Below, piece by piece: positions 54,634 to 62,741 of a stretch of 64,000 bases of DNA (position 1 is the stretch's first letter; each line of letters opens with the position of its first letter). Below the pieces are notes generated by a model that was not told the DNA's origin, made no database searches, and saw nothing but the letters and a program-made list of their open reading frames with translations. The DNA is from an uncultured Lachnospiraceae bacterium. Its GTDB lineage: Bacteria > Bacillota > Clostridia > Lachnospirales > Lachnospiraceae. The position numbers and the translations under genes were made by a program. The DNA lies in the NCBI GenBank assembly GCA_947631685.1, contig CANRMI010000003.1, forward strand, positions 180,451 through 244,450, read 5' to 3'.

Positions 54634-56085
54634 ATGACAATACAAAAAACAGACCGTTTTGAAGACGGCTATCTGACAGTCTTTTTATCTTTGATTTTAA
54701 CGGTGATGATCTCTTTAAGCCTCATGCTGATCCTGGGAGCGCGAGAAAATACAAGGCGTATGGCCATAGAGTGCGTAACGGATATTGGAATGGACAGCAT
54801 ATTGGCAGAATACCACAGGGAATTGTTAAAGCAGTATGATCTGTTTTTTATCGATACGTCGTATGGGACCAACGAGGCAGATTACGCGAAGACAGAAAAG
54901 CATTTGCTGCAATATGTCCAAAAAAACCTGGGGAGTGAAGATCTGTTTCTGCCCTTTCTCTACAGTGACCCTCTGAGGCTCCAGGCCCAGGATGCGGTTT
55001 TTACACAGGCATCTGACGCGGCTGATATGGGAGGGGCGGTCCTTAGGCGGCAGGCCGTCAATGTGATGTACCAGCGTTACGGCGTAGCTTATTTAAAACA
55101 GCTGGAAAACTGGATGAGCGATATAAAGGAATATGATCTGGATACGGCCGATGTAATGTCCAGGCAGAAGCAGGCGTGGGCGGAACTGGAGACGTGGAAT
55201 GGCAGAAGTGTTGTCGTAGACGGTAAGGAACAGCTTTTGCAGGTGGAAAATCCGGTGGCGGGTGTCAGCGGTTTTTGGGACAGCGGGATCTTGGACAGTA
55301 TTGTAGGAAGTATGGGAAATCTGTCTACAGCACGGGTTCCGGCCGGCAGCCTCCTCTCTGAGAGGAATCTGCTGTCGGGAACAGGTCTGGCTGCCGGAGA
55401 AGAATTTGAGGACAACTGGTGGCAGCAGCTTATCTTTCATGAGTATGTCATGGCCTACACCGGGCATTACGGTGAAGAAAAGGAGGATGGCCACTTAAAG
55501 TATCAGGCGGAGTATATCATTGCGGGGCAGAACAATGACCTGAAAAATCTGGAGATGGTTGTCACGGCTATTTTCGGGATCCGGGCGGCTGCCAATCTGC
55601 TTTACCTGCTGTCCGATACGGAAAAGGTGGAAATGACAAAAGCGCTGGCCGGCGCTCTGGCTGCCCTATTGACGCAGCCGGAATTGGAACCGCTCTTTCA
55701 GACACTGCTGATACTGACATGGGCATTGGCGGAAAGTCTTTATGATGTACGGGTGATTCTGGAAGGCGGCAGGATTCCGCTCTTAAAAACGGCAGGGGAT
55801 TGGCACTATTCTCTGGAAGAAATCCTGAACTTTGGCGGAATAAAAGACGTGCCGCAGGAAAAGAGCGGATTATCTTATGGAGACTATCTGAGGCTGCTTT
55901 TAATGTTTCAGGACAAGGAAACCACTACCTATCGTCTGATGGACATAATGGAAATGGATATACGAAAGACGGCCGGAAATCAGTATTTTCGCATGGACGG
56001 CTGCATTGACAGCCTGACGGCAGTGATCTCTTACACTGCGGCGGATGGGAAGGAATATACGATCACCAGAAGCTGCGGTTATTAA
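54634..56085 (+). CDS. Tad-locus pseudopilin-like protein (DUF5702 type)
   Basis: A 483-residue protein with one N-terminal membrane helix after FEDGYLTVFLSLILTVMISL, a prepilin-like context (cleavage could follow the Gly) but with Phe, not Glu, at +5. The rest is a large extracellular helical domain with EYIIAGQNNDLKNLEMVVTA and EILNFGGIKDVPQEKSGLSY, which I recall as DUF5702 features. Such proteins accompany Tad loci in Lachnospiraceae and may take the place of TadG. It starts nine bases after flp. Confidence 0.75.
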   Translation: MTIQKTDRFEDGYLTVFLSLILTVMISLSLMLILGARENTRRMAIECVTDIGMDSILAEYHRELLKQYDLFFIDTSYGTNEADYAKTEKHLLQYVQKNLGSEDLFLPFLYSDPLRLQAQDAVFTQASDAADMGGAVLRRQAVNVMYQRYGVAYLKQLENWMSDIKEYDLDTADVMSRQKQAWAELETWNGRSVVVDGKEQLLQVENPVAGVSGFWDSGILDSIVGSMGNLSTARVPAGSLLSERNLLSGTGLAAGEEFEDNWWQQLIFHEYVMAYTGHYGEEKEDGHLKYQAEYIIAGQNNDLKNLEMVVTAIFGIRAAANLLYLLSDTEKVEMTKALAGALAALLTQPELEPLFQTLLILTWALAESLYDVRVILEGGRIPLLKTAGDWHYSLEEILNFGGIKDVPQEKSGLSYGDYLRLLLMFQDKETTTYRLMDIMEMDIRKTAGNQYFRMDGCIDSLTAVISYTAADGKEYTITRSCGY

Positions 56086-56093
56086 TATCTGTT

Positions 56094-56290
56094 AGGAAAA
56101 GGAGAGCGGGGACGTCCCCTTTATGGGAAAGAAACTTTTTAACGATCAACAAAACAAAATAAGCATATCTCAGCCTTCTCTTACTCTACCAAATCCCCGT
56201 ACGGGCAATTCTTATGTCCGGCGGGACTTCCCGAATCAAAACCCTACCCTAAAACCCATAAAGGGGATGTCCCTGCTTTCCTTTTTTCCT
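56094..56290. mobile_element. Candidate short inverted-repeat (MITE-like) element inside a pilin-like gene
   Basis: Core inverted repeats of 22 bases lie at 56106-56127 (GCGGGGACGTCCCCTTTATG then GG) and 56255-56276; the second, reverse-complemented, matches at 20 of 22 positions. Similarity extends outward through AAAAGGAGAGC/AAAAGGAAAGC to about 56094 and 56290. Each end also contains its own palindrome (GGGGACGTCCCC). The 127-bp interior encodes no transposase. It supplies the start codon and first ~50 residues of the gene. No target-site duplication is evident. Confidence 0.55.
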
Positions 56291-57115
56291 GGCAGAAAGA
56301 ATAAGTTGAATGCTTCCATGACGGTGGAGGCTGCCGTAGTATTGCCGTTGTTTTTATTCTTTTTTCTGAATCTTTTAGAGATCATGGAGATATATAGGCT
56401 GCAAAGCACGCTTCTGGCAGCGTTTCGGGAGACAGGCAGAGAGCTCTCTATTTACGCGTATGTTTACAGGGAGGCGGCGGGAGAGCAGGAAGAAAGCGAA
56501 GACGGTAAGCTCGCGGCACTTTTGGGGGATGTAGCGTTTTCCTATTTATACGTACGGGAAAAAGTAGAAGAGCTGGCCGGAGAAGAATACCTGGATTCTT
56601 CTCCCATAAAGGGGGGAAAGGAGGGGATCGTGTATGCGGAATCTTCCGTTTTTGGGCAAAGAGATATAATTGAACTGGCGGCGGTCTATCAGGTGGAGCC
56701 TTTTATTGGGATCGCTGGATTTAAACCGGCGTGGTTTTACAGCAGATACTATGGCAGAGCCTGGACAGGCTATGATGTGACGCCCGAAGAAAACGGAAGA
56801 GAGGCGGAAGAGGAATACGTCTATATTACGGAAAATGCGGAAGTTTATCATTTAAGCAGGGAGTGCAGTCATATTCGCCTTTCCATATCAGAATGTGAAG
56901 CGGGAGAATTGGAAAATCTGCGGAATAGTTCCGGAGAGAGATATACGCCCTGTGAGCTCTGTATCCGTTCCCCGGCAGAGAAATATTACGTGGCCAGAAA
57001 CGGGGAAAGGTATCATCAGGATTTGAACTGCAGCGGACTGAAGCGCACGGTCATCGTAATACCTCGCAGGGAGGCGGAGAAACAATATAGGTTGTGCGCT
57101 CGGTGCGGAGGTTGA
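56123..57115 (+). CDS. TadE-like pilin protein with twin cysteine (zinc-like) motifs
   Basis: A 330-residue product. The TadE-type helix is LNASMTVEAAVVLPLFLFFF at about residues 62-82, with Glu in the expected place. The sequence before it (residues 1-55) comes from an inverted-repeat element and resembles no pilin leader; before that insertion the start was probably nearer 56290-56318. The C-terminal ~105 residues hold two similar units, VYHLSRECSHIRL...PCELC and RYHQDLNCSGLKR...LCARC, resembling Ada-like metal-binding motifs. AGGAGAG lies before a palindrome and the ATG at 56123. Likely a minor extracellular pilus component. Confidence 0.75.
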   Translation: MGKKLFNDQQNKISISQPSLTLPNPRTGNSYVRRDFPNQNPTLKPIKGMSLLSFFPGRKNKLNASMTVEAAVVLPLFLFFFLNLLEIMEIYRLQSTLLAAFRETGRELSIYAYVYREAAGEQEESEDGKLAALLGDVAFSYLYVREKVEELAGEEYLDSSPIKGGKEGIVYAESSVFGQRDIIELAAVYQVEPFIGIAGFKPAWFYSRYYGRAWTGYDVTPEENGREAEEEYVYITENAEVYHLSRECSHIRLSISECEAGELENLRNSSGERYTPCELCIRSPAEKYYVARNGERYHQDLNCSGLKRTVIVIPRREAEKQYRLCARCGG

Positions 57116-57155
57116 AAAAGTATTTAATAGTATTGTGAAAACGGAGGGAAAAGAA

Positions 57156-57584
57156 ATGCAGGCAGCAGGCACAATGGTGCTTCTGGGAATAGGGAGTTTT
57201 TTTGATATAAAGTGGAAAAAGATTCCGACGGCACTGCCGGCAGCAGGAGCCATATGGGGTGCAGTGTGCGTCCTGGTGGGAATTTCACAAAAAGGGGCGG
57301 GAGAGGTACTATCGGAAGCGCTGTTTTCCGTACTTCCGGGAATAGCACTGATCCTGCTTTCCTTTGTAACGGAAAAGAAAGTGGGAGCAGGAGACGGCCT
57401 GATCCTGATCTTGCTGGGACTATATGAAGGTGCCGGGATAGCGGTATCTGTATTCTGTCTGGGCTTATTTCTTCAATCGCTGCTGGCAGTGGGTTTGCTG
57501 CTCCTGAAAAAAGCAGATAGGCAGACATGCATCCCCTTTTTGCCGTTTTTACTGGCGGCCAGACTGATATGGCTGGCGATGTGA
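57156..57584 (+). CDS. Type IV prepilin peptidase (A24 family), second copy
   Basis: A 142-residue membrane protein with catalytic-type motifs GSFFDIKWKKIP and KVGAGDGLILIL, the two-aspartate A24 pattern, and about five hydrophobic segments. It is smaller than the copy at 49360. The ATG at 57156 follows GGAGGGAAAAGA; a GTG at 57135 is less likely. With two peptidases in one locus, one may be specific for Flp and the other for the TadE-like proteins. Confidence 0.85.
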   Translation: MQAAGTMVLLGIGSFFDIKWKKIPTALPAAGAIWGAVCVLVGISQKGAGEVLSEALFSVLPGIALILLSFVTEKKVGAGDGLILILLGLYEGAGIAVSVFCLGLFLQSLLAVGLLLLKKADRQTCIPFLPFLLAARLIWLAM

Positions 57585-57599
57585 TCGGGAGGAAACGCT

Positions 57600-58076
57600 G
57601 TGAAAGATCAAAAAAGAAAAAACGGGAAAAGCCGAAGTGAGAGGAAAGGGTGGGATGCCTATTTTACGGTAGAGACAGTGCTGGTATTTCCTTTTGCACT
57701 GTATGTCTGCATATTCATCCTATACAGCGGTTTTTACCTATATGACAGGTGCGTGGCGCAGCAGGACGCTTACCGGGCGGCTTTGCGGGGCAGCAGCTTA
57801 TACAGGGAGGATATGCAGGAGGTATACAACGCGGCGGAGGATGCTATGCTGGAGCATATGCAGAATAAATATATAGCGTCGGACTGCGTTTTCAGCATCA
57901 GGGCGCATCAGGGGATAAAGGTTGTCATAGAGGGCGATACAGAGATGCCCTTTCGGGGGTTGGAGTTGTTTGCGGGAACAGGGGAATGGCACATAAAGGC
58001 TCAGGCTGAAAGCAAGTGTATCAATCCGGTTTTTGTTATTAGAACCTGCAGGCAGTTAATGAAGGCAAAGGAGTAG
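57600..58076 (+). CDS. TadE-like minor pilin
   Basis: A 158-residue protein with a basic leader (KDQKRKNGKSRSERKGWD), then the helix AYFTVETVLVFPFALYVCIF, which keeps the TVE motif of TadE pseudopilins. The extracellular part has two cysteines (SDCVF, SKCIN) and ends near RTCRQLMKAKE. The start is GTG with GGAGGAAACGC upstream. Probably cleaved and assembled with Flp. Confidence 0.8.
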   Translation: MKDQKRKNGKSRSERKGWDAYFTVETVLVFPFALYVCIFILYSGFYLYDRCVAQQDAYRAALRGSSLYREDMQEVYNAAEDAMLEHMQNKYIASDCVFSIRAHQGIKVVIEGDTEMPFRGLELFAGTGEWHIKAQAESKCINPVFVIRTCRQLMKAKE

Positions 58077-58082
58077 AATAAA

Positions 58083-59159
58083 ATGTTGCAAATGGAGTAC
58101 CAAAACAGTTATAATCACAACTATTTAAAGTTAAAGGCAAAATGGGAACAGGGCGGAAAGATGCGCTACCAGTATCGGATACTGACATTGAGGAACCCGC
58201 AAGGGCTTTTGCGTACCGATACTTATTCCGAAGACGGGGAGAGCGGTCTGCGCTATGATATTTCCTCTAAGCAAAGCCTGGATAAATATTTTTTAAAGGG
58301 CAGGATCACCACGCCTTGGATGGAGGAATTGGAAGCGGCACTGAAAGAAGCGCTGTGGTCGATGGAGCAGTACCTTCTGGACTATCGGAATCTGATCCTT
58401 CGGCCGGACTGTATCTTTCAGGATATGGAGTCGGAGAAGATACAATTTTTATACTATCCCTATTATGCGGAAGAAGAAAGTCCTGATATGGAAGCGTTTT
58501 TATCTTTTTTGCTGGATCATACAGAGGAGAACGAGTCCCGGCTGCTGGAAATTTTTTATGATATATATGCGGAATGGGAAACCCTGCGGGAAGAGTTTAC
58601 TGCGGAAACCTTTCTTCTGTTGTGGGAAAAGGGAAAGCAGGGAAACCAGGAGAAAAAAACGGAGACCGAGATCTGGGAAGAAGAACCCGTACAAGAAGCG
58701 GGAGAAGAGTGTGGGGAAACAGAAAAAAGAATGGATCTGGGAGAGTTTTTCTTTGGCAGACACAGAAAAAAGCAGAAAGAGGAAGAAAGTTTCACAGAAT
58801 CCCCAGCGCCGCCTGACGAGGAAGAGATGGGAAAAACTACTTATTTGGAAGTAAAGCCGGAAAAAGAAGAAAGGAAGCTCTTTGGAAACGGTAGGCAGAA
58901 CCGGAGAGTCATTTCGCTGGATAAGCTGCCGCTGATCATCGGGAAAAAGGGAGGAATGGCGGATGTGATACTGGCGGACGGTTCTGTCAGCAGGATGCAC
59001 GCCAGGATTACGGAAGAAAGCGAAAAAATTTATCTGGAAGACTTAAATACCACAAACGGCACCTATAAAAACGGGATCAGGCTAAAGCCGTATGAAAGAG
59101 TAGAGCTGTGGAAAGAAGATGAGATTAAGCTGGGCAAGCTGGAATTTACCTACCGTTGA
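58083..59159 (+). CDS. DUF6382-FHA domain protein
   Basis: A 358-residue cytoplasmic protein. The N-terminal ~170 residues resemble DUF6382 (YDISSKQSLDKYFLKGRITT, FLYYPYYAEE). A charged linker follows (200-260), then a C-terminal FHA domain (about 275-358) with PLIIGKKGGMADVILADGSV, SRMHARI and NTTNGTYKNGIRL, the phosphothreonine-binding residues. FHA proteins read Ser/Thr phosphorylation, so pilus assembly may be controlled by a Ser/Thr kinase not in this window. AAGGAG precedes the ATG. Confidence 0.85.
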   Translation: MLQMEYQNSYNHNYLKLKAKWEQGGKMRYQYRILTLRNPQGLLRTDTYSEDGESGLRYDISSKQSLDKYFLKGRITTPWMEELEAALKEALWSMEQYLLDYRNLILRPDCIFQDMESEKIQFLYYPYYAEEESPDMEAFLSFLLDHTEENESRLLEIFYDIYAEWETLREEFTAETFLLLWEKGKQGNQEKKTETEIWEEEPVQEAGEECGETEKRMDLGEFFFGRHRKKQKEEESFTESPAPPDEEEMGKTTYLEVKPEKEERKLFGNGRQNRRVISLDKLPLIIGKKGGMADVILADGSVSRMHARITEESEKIYLEDLNTTNGTYKNGIRLKPYERVELWKEDEIKLGKLEFTYR

Positions 59160-59200
59160 CAGAAAAACCAATCGGTGATACCCTCATAATAAAGCGGGAA

Positions 59201-59854
59201 ATGGGGTGCGGAATGCGGAGAAAAATAGAGCGGTTGTCTAAACTGCCGTTTGTTACGGGGATTTTGGTAATCCTCAATGTGGGAATTTTTCTGATATGTA
59301 CATTCAGCGGAGAAATGTTATATAATATAGGGGATATAAGTCCGGACAGCTTTTTTGGCAGGAGAGAATATTATCGCGCGCTGTCTGCCATGTTTCTGCA
59401 TGCGGATATTACCCATATTGTCAACAACATGCTGCTGCTGGCAGGCCTGGGAGCCATGCTGGAAATAGAAACGGGGCATATGTTGTTTTTGGCGGAGTAT
59501 TTATTGTCAGGGCTGGGAGGACAGGCCGCTTCCCTAGGGTATAAGCTGCTTACAGGAAAGTGGTTTGTGAGCTCTATCGGCGCAAGCGGCGCGGTGTTTG
59601 GGCTGGTTGGCGTATTGCTGGCCGCGGTGATGAGCAGGACAAGATCTCTGCAGAGCGTTACCTGGCAGAGAGTTGCTTTAGTGGCGGCGTATTCTATTTA
59701 CAGCGGTATCAGATCAGCAAATATTGACAATGCGGCTCATATAGGGGGATTTGTTTCCGGCTTTTTGCTGGGGGCGGCTGCCGGTCTGTTCCGGAAATTG
59801 TGTGGAGAACGGCAGCGGAGAAGAAACCGGGAAGGAGACAGATATGAATATTAA
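59201..59854 (+). CDS. Rhomboid family intramembrane serine protease
   Basis: A six-helix membrane protease of about 217 residues. Active-site features are intact: HADITHIVNN on helix 2, the nucleophile Ser in SSIGASGAVFG and the catalytic His in DNAAHIGGFVSG. The ATG at 59201 or 59213 is likely; a TTG at 59156 overlaps the FHA gene. It ends the Tad-type run and overlaps the next gene by 11 bases. It could process one of the locus's membrane proteins, but that is only suggested by position. Confidence 0.88.
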   Translation: MGCGMRRKIERLSKLPFVTGILVILNVGIFLICTFSGEMLYNIGDISPDSFFGRREYYRALSAMFLHADITHIVNNMLLLAGLGAMLEIETGHMLFLAEYLLSGLGGQAASLGYKLLTGKWFVSSIGASGAVFGLVGVLLAAVMSRTRSLQSVTWQRVALVAAYSIYSGIRSANIDNAAHIGGFVSGFLLGAAAGLFRKLCGERQRRRNREGDRYEY

Positions 59855-60833
59855 TATTTATTACGGCGGCAGAGGGCTGATTGACGATCCGGCGCTGCTG
59901 GTGATCAATAAGATGCAGGAAGTACTGGAAGAACTCCATGTAAAAGTAGAAAGATTTCTTCTCCATGAATTGAAGAACCAGATCACGACGCTTCCCCAGA
60001 CACTGAAGTCAGCGGACGGGATCATTTTAGCCACTACGGTGGAATGGTACGGTATCGGCGGTTACATGCAGCAGTTTCTGGATGCCTGCTGGCTTTACGG
60101 GGACAAAGAAAAAATAGAACAGCTTTATATGTGTCCGGTTGTGATGTCCACTACCTATGGAGAAAGGGAGGGAGAAGCGCAGCTTGTTACGGCATGGGAA
60201 ATCCTGGGAGGAAAACTGTGCGGCGGTATCAGCGGCTATGTGGCTGATACGGCACAGTTAGAGATGAATCAGGAGTATATTACAGCTGTTGAGAAAAAGA
60301 CCGAGAACTTGTACCGGACGATCAATCAGAAGCCGTTTAGCCTGCCCACCAGCACGCAGGCACTGAGAAAGATCGTGTCCAGGACCAAGAATATCGCATT
60401 GACGCCGCAGGAGTCGGAACAGCTTTCCCAGTACGCTTCCGACGACAGCTATGTGCAGAGGCAGAAAGAGGATATTCAGGAGCTTACCAGCATGTTCAAG
60501 GGTATGATGGGAGATGACGGCGAGGAAGATGGCGACGCGGCTGAGCAGACTTTTGAAAAGGCATTTAAACCGCAGGCCGGCGTCAAAGCAGTGTACAGAC
60601 TGTTTATGGGAAACAAAAAAGAACCGCTGATACTGAATGTCAATGGGCCAAAGCTGAGTTTTGGACATGATAGCGAGGAAGAGGCGGATGTGGAAGTGCA
60701 TCTGGAAAAGAATACTTTTGATGATATTCTTGCAGGCAGGATGACTTTTCAGAGAGCGTTTATGTCAGGGGAAATGAAAATGAAGGGAGACTTTAAGATC
60801 CTTCGTATGCTGGATCAGCTCTTTGTTTTTTAG
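59844..60833 (+). CDS. Flavodoxin-like / SCP2 sterol-carrier domain fusion
   Basis: A 329-residue protein. Residues 1-190 resemble the NADPH-dependent FMN reductase/flavodoxin fold (MNINIYYGGRGLIDDPALLV, SADGIILATTVEWYGIGGYM, CPVVMSTTYGEREGEAQLV), though the phosphate-binding loop is unusual. Residues ~245-329 form an SCP2-like lipid-binding domain (AVYRLFMGNKKEPLILNVNG, DDILAGRMTFQRAFMSGEMK). GAAGGAGACAGAT precedes the ATG at 59844. A redox enzyme acting on a lipid-like substrate is possible, but unproven. Confidence 0.78.
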   Translation: MNINIYYGGRGLIDDPALLVINKMQEVLEELHVKVERFLLHELKNQITTLPQTLKSADGIILATTVEWYGIGGYMQQFLDACWLYGDKEKIEQLYMCPVVMSTTYGEREGEAQLVTAWEILGGKLCGGISGYVADTAQLEMNQEYITAVEKKTENLYRTINQKPFSLPTSTQALRKIVSRTKNIALTPQESEQLSQYASDDSYVQRQKEDIQELTSMFKGMMGDDGEEDGDAAEQTFEKAFKPQAGVKAVYRLFMGNKKEPLILNVNGPKLSFGHDSEEEADVEVHLEKNTFDDILAGRMTFQRAFMSGEMKMKGDFKILRMLDQLFVF

Positions 60834-60862
60834 AAAATGAAAGAACGGAAGGGAAGAGTGTT

Positions 60863-61273
60863 ATGAGAAAAGACGATTGTATTTTTTGCAAGATAGCCAA
60901 TGGAGAGATTCCGTCTAAGACACTGTATCAGGATGAGAATTTCCGGGTGATTTTGGATTTGGGACCTGCTACGCGGGGACATGCGTTGATTCTGCCCAAA
61001 GCACATTACGCGAATCTGTATGAACTGCCGGAAGATACGGCTGCTGCGGCAATGAAGCTGGCCAAAAGAATGGCTGGGACAATGACGGAGAAGTTACACG
61101 CCGACGGATTGAATCTTGTGCAGAACAATGGGGAAACGGCGGGACAGACAGTGATGCATTTTCATCTGCATTTGATCCCCCGTTATAAAGACGACGGACA
61201 GCATATTCTTTGGAAGCCCAATACGGTTTCGGAAGAGGAACTGGAAGAGATCCAAAAGCAGATAACGGAATAA
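60863..61273 (+). CDS. HIT family nucleotide hydrolase
   Basis: A 136-residue HINT-type protein: DDCIFCKIANGEIPSKTLYQ at the start with the CxxC zinc pair partly present, and the catalytic HxHxHxx motif as MHFHLHLIPRY. These enzymes cleave nucleoside phosphoramidates and similar adenylates. Normal length. It lies 11 bp before the fumarase alpha gene. Confidence 0.94.
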   Translation: MRKDDCIFCKIANGEIPSKTLYQDENFRVILDLGPATRGHALILPKAHYANLYELPEDTAAAAMKLAKRMAGTMTEKLHADGLNLVQNNGETAGQTVMHFHLHLIPRYKDDGQHILWKPNTVSEEELEEIQKQITE

Positions 61274-61284
61274 AGGATGTTGTG

Positions 61285-62127
61285 ATGAGAACAATAGAGG
61301 TAAAAGAGATTACAAGGCATATCAAGGAAATGTGTATAGAAGCCAATTATTTTCTTTCCGAAGATATGGACCTTGCGATGAAGCAGGCGGCTGAAACAGA
61401 AAAGGCGCCTCTTGGGAAACAGATTCTGTGCCAGCTGCAGGAAAACCTGCGGATCGCGGGCGAAGACAGTATCCCTATATGCCAGGATACAGGAATGGCT
61501 GTTATTTTTCTGGAAATAGGCCAGGAGGTACATTTTATAGGCGGGTCGCTGGAAGATGCGGTAAATGAAGGTGTCCGGCAGGGCTATGAAGAAGGTTTCC
61601 TGCGGAAGTCGGTGGTGGGAGATCCTCTGCTTAGAGAGAATACAAAAGACAATACGCCGGCGGTGATCCACTATGAAATTACGGAGGGGAAAAAGGTTAT
61701 CATTACGGTAGCGCCCAAAGGTTTTGGCAGCGAAAATATGAGCAGGATCTTTATGTTAAAACCGGCGGACGGAATGGACGGGGTAAAAAACGCGATACTG
61801 ACCGCAGTGAAAGACGCCGGTCCCAACGCCTGCCCGCCCATGGTGATAGGAGTGGGAATCGGCGGTACCTTTGAAAAATGCGCGCTGCTTGCGAAAAAGG
61901 CGCTGACACGGCCGGTGGATGCCCGTTCTGAAATTCCTTATGTACGGGAGATGGAAGAGGAATTGCTGAAAAAAATCAACGGACTGGGAATTGGACCGGG
62001 CGGGCTGGGAGGAACCACAACCGCTCTGGCAGTGAACATCAATACCTATCCCACCCACATAGCGGGACTGCCGGTAGCTGTCAATATCTGCTGTCATGTC
62101 AACCGACATAAAACTCGCGCTCTGTAG
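61285..62127 (+). CDS. Fumarate hydratase class I, alpha (N-terminal) subunit
   Basis: A 280-residue subunit of the [4Fe-4S] fumarase/tartrate dehydratase family. Cluster-ligand cysteines are seen in IPICQDTGMAV, NACPPMVIGVG and VNICCHVNRHK. It forms an enzyme with the next gene that interconverts fumarate and malate; L-tartrate dehydratase is the main alternative and cannot be excluded by motif alone. The ATG at 61285 follows AAAGGATGTTGTG. Confidence 0.9.
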   Translation: MRTIEVKEITRHIKEMCIEANYFLSEDMDLAMKQAAETEKAPLGKQILCQLQENLRIAGEDSIPICQDTGMAVIFLEIGQEVHFIGGSLEDAVNEGVRQGYEEGFLRKSVVGDPLLRENTKDNTPAVIHYEITEGKKVIITVAPKGFGSENMSRIFMLKPADGMDGVKNAILTAVKDAGPNACPPMVIGVGIGGTFEKCALLAKKALTRPVDARSEIPYVREMEEELLKKINGLGIGPGGLGGTTTALAVNINTYPTHIAGLPVAVNICCHVNRHKTRAL

Positions 62128-62170
62128 CAGAGTCCCGTGAATAGCAGGATTGCCAGTAAGGAGGTTGAAT

Positions 62171-62725
62171 ATGGATAAGTATCTGCATACACCGTTGACG
62201 GAAGAAAAAACCAGGAGTCTGAAGGCCGGGGACTATGTCTATATAACGGGTACTATTTACACGGCGCGGGATGCCGCGCACAAAAGAATGCAGGAAACGT
62301 TGGACACAGGCGGGACTCTGCCGATGGATATAAAAGATAACGTAATCTATTACATGGGACCGTCGCCGGCCAGAGAGGGGCGGCCAATTGGCTCTGCCGG
62401 GCCGACCACGGCAAGCCGTATGGACAAGTACACGCCAAAACTGCTGGATCTGGGGCTGAAAGGAATGATCGGTAAGGGAAAACGCTCCAAAGAAGTATTG
62501 GATGCCATAGTTAGAAACGGGGCAGTGTATTTTGCCGCAGTAGGAGGCGCGGGAGCACTGCTTTCCAAGGCGATAATCGCATCAGAAGTAGTGGCTTATG
62601 AGGATTTGGGAACCGAGGCTATCCGCAGACTGGAAGTCAAAGACTTTCCGGTCATTGTGGTAGCGGACGCGGAAGGCGGCAATCTGTATGAAACGGCAGT
62701 CAAAGAATACGCGGGCCGAGTGTAA
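62171..62725 (+). CDS. Fumarate hydratase class I, beta (C-terminal) subunit
   Basis: A 184-residue subunit that completes the two-chain iron-sulfur hydratase. Typical blocks are LKAGDYVYITGTIYTARDAA, PIGSAGPTTASRMD, GLKGMIGKGKRSKEV and AVGGAGALLSKAI. AAGGAGG sits six bases before the ATG at 62171; seven in-frame upstream codons are rejected. Confidence 0.92.
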   Translation: MDKYLHTPLTEEKTRSLKAGDYVYITGTIYTARDAAHKRMQETLDTGGTLPMDIKDNVIYYMGPSPAREGRPIGSAGPTTASRMDKYTPKLLDLGLKGMIGKGKRSKEVLDAIVRNGAVYFAAVGGAGALLSKAIIASEVVAYEDLGTEAIRRLEVKDFPVIVVADAEGGNLYETAVKEYAGRV

Positions 62726-62741
62726 GGGGAGCGGTGAAAAT

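Noticed and set aside
59156..59190. TTGACA at the start of the rhomboid gene as a promoter
   Set aside because: No -10 lies at 16-18 bases; the nearest CATAAT is 23 bases away, so this is probably chance.
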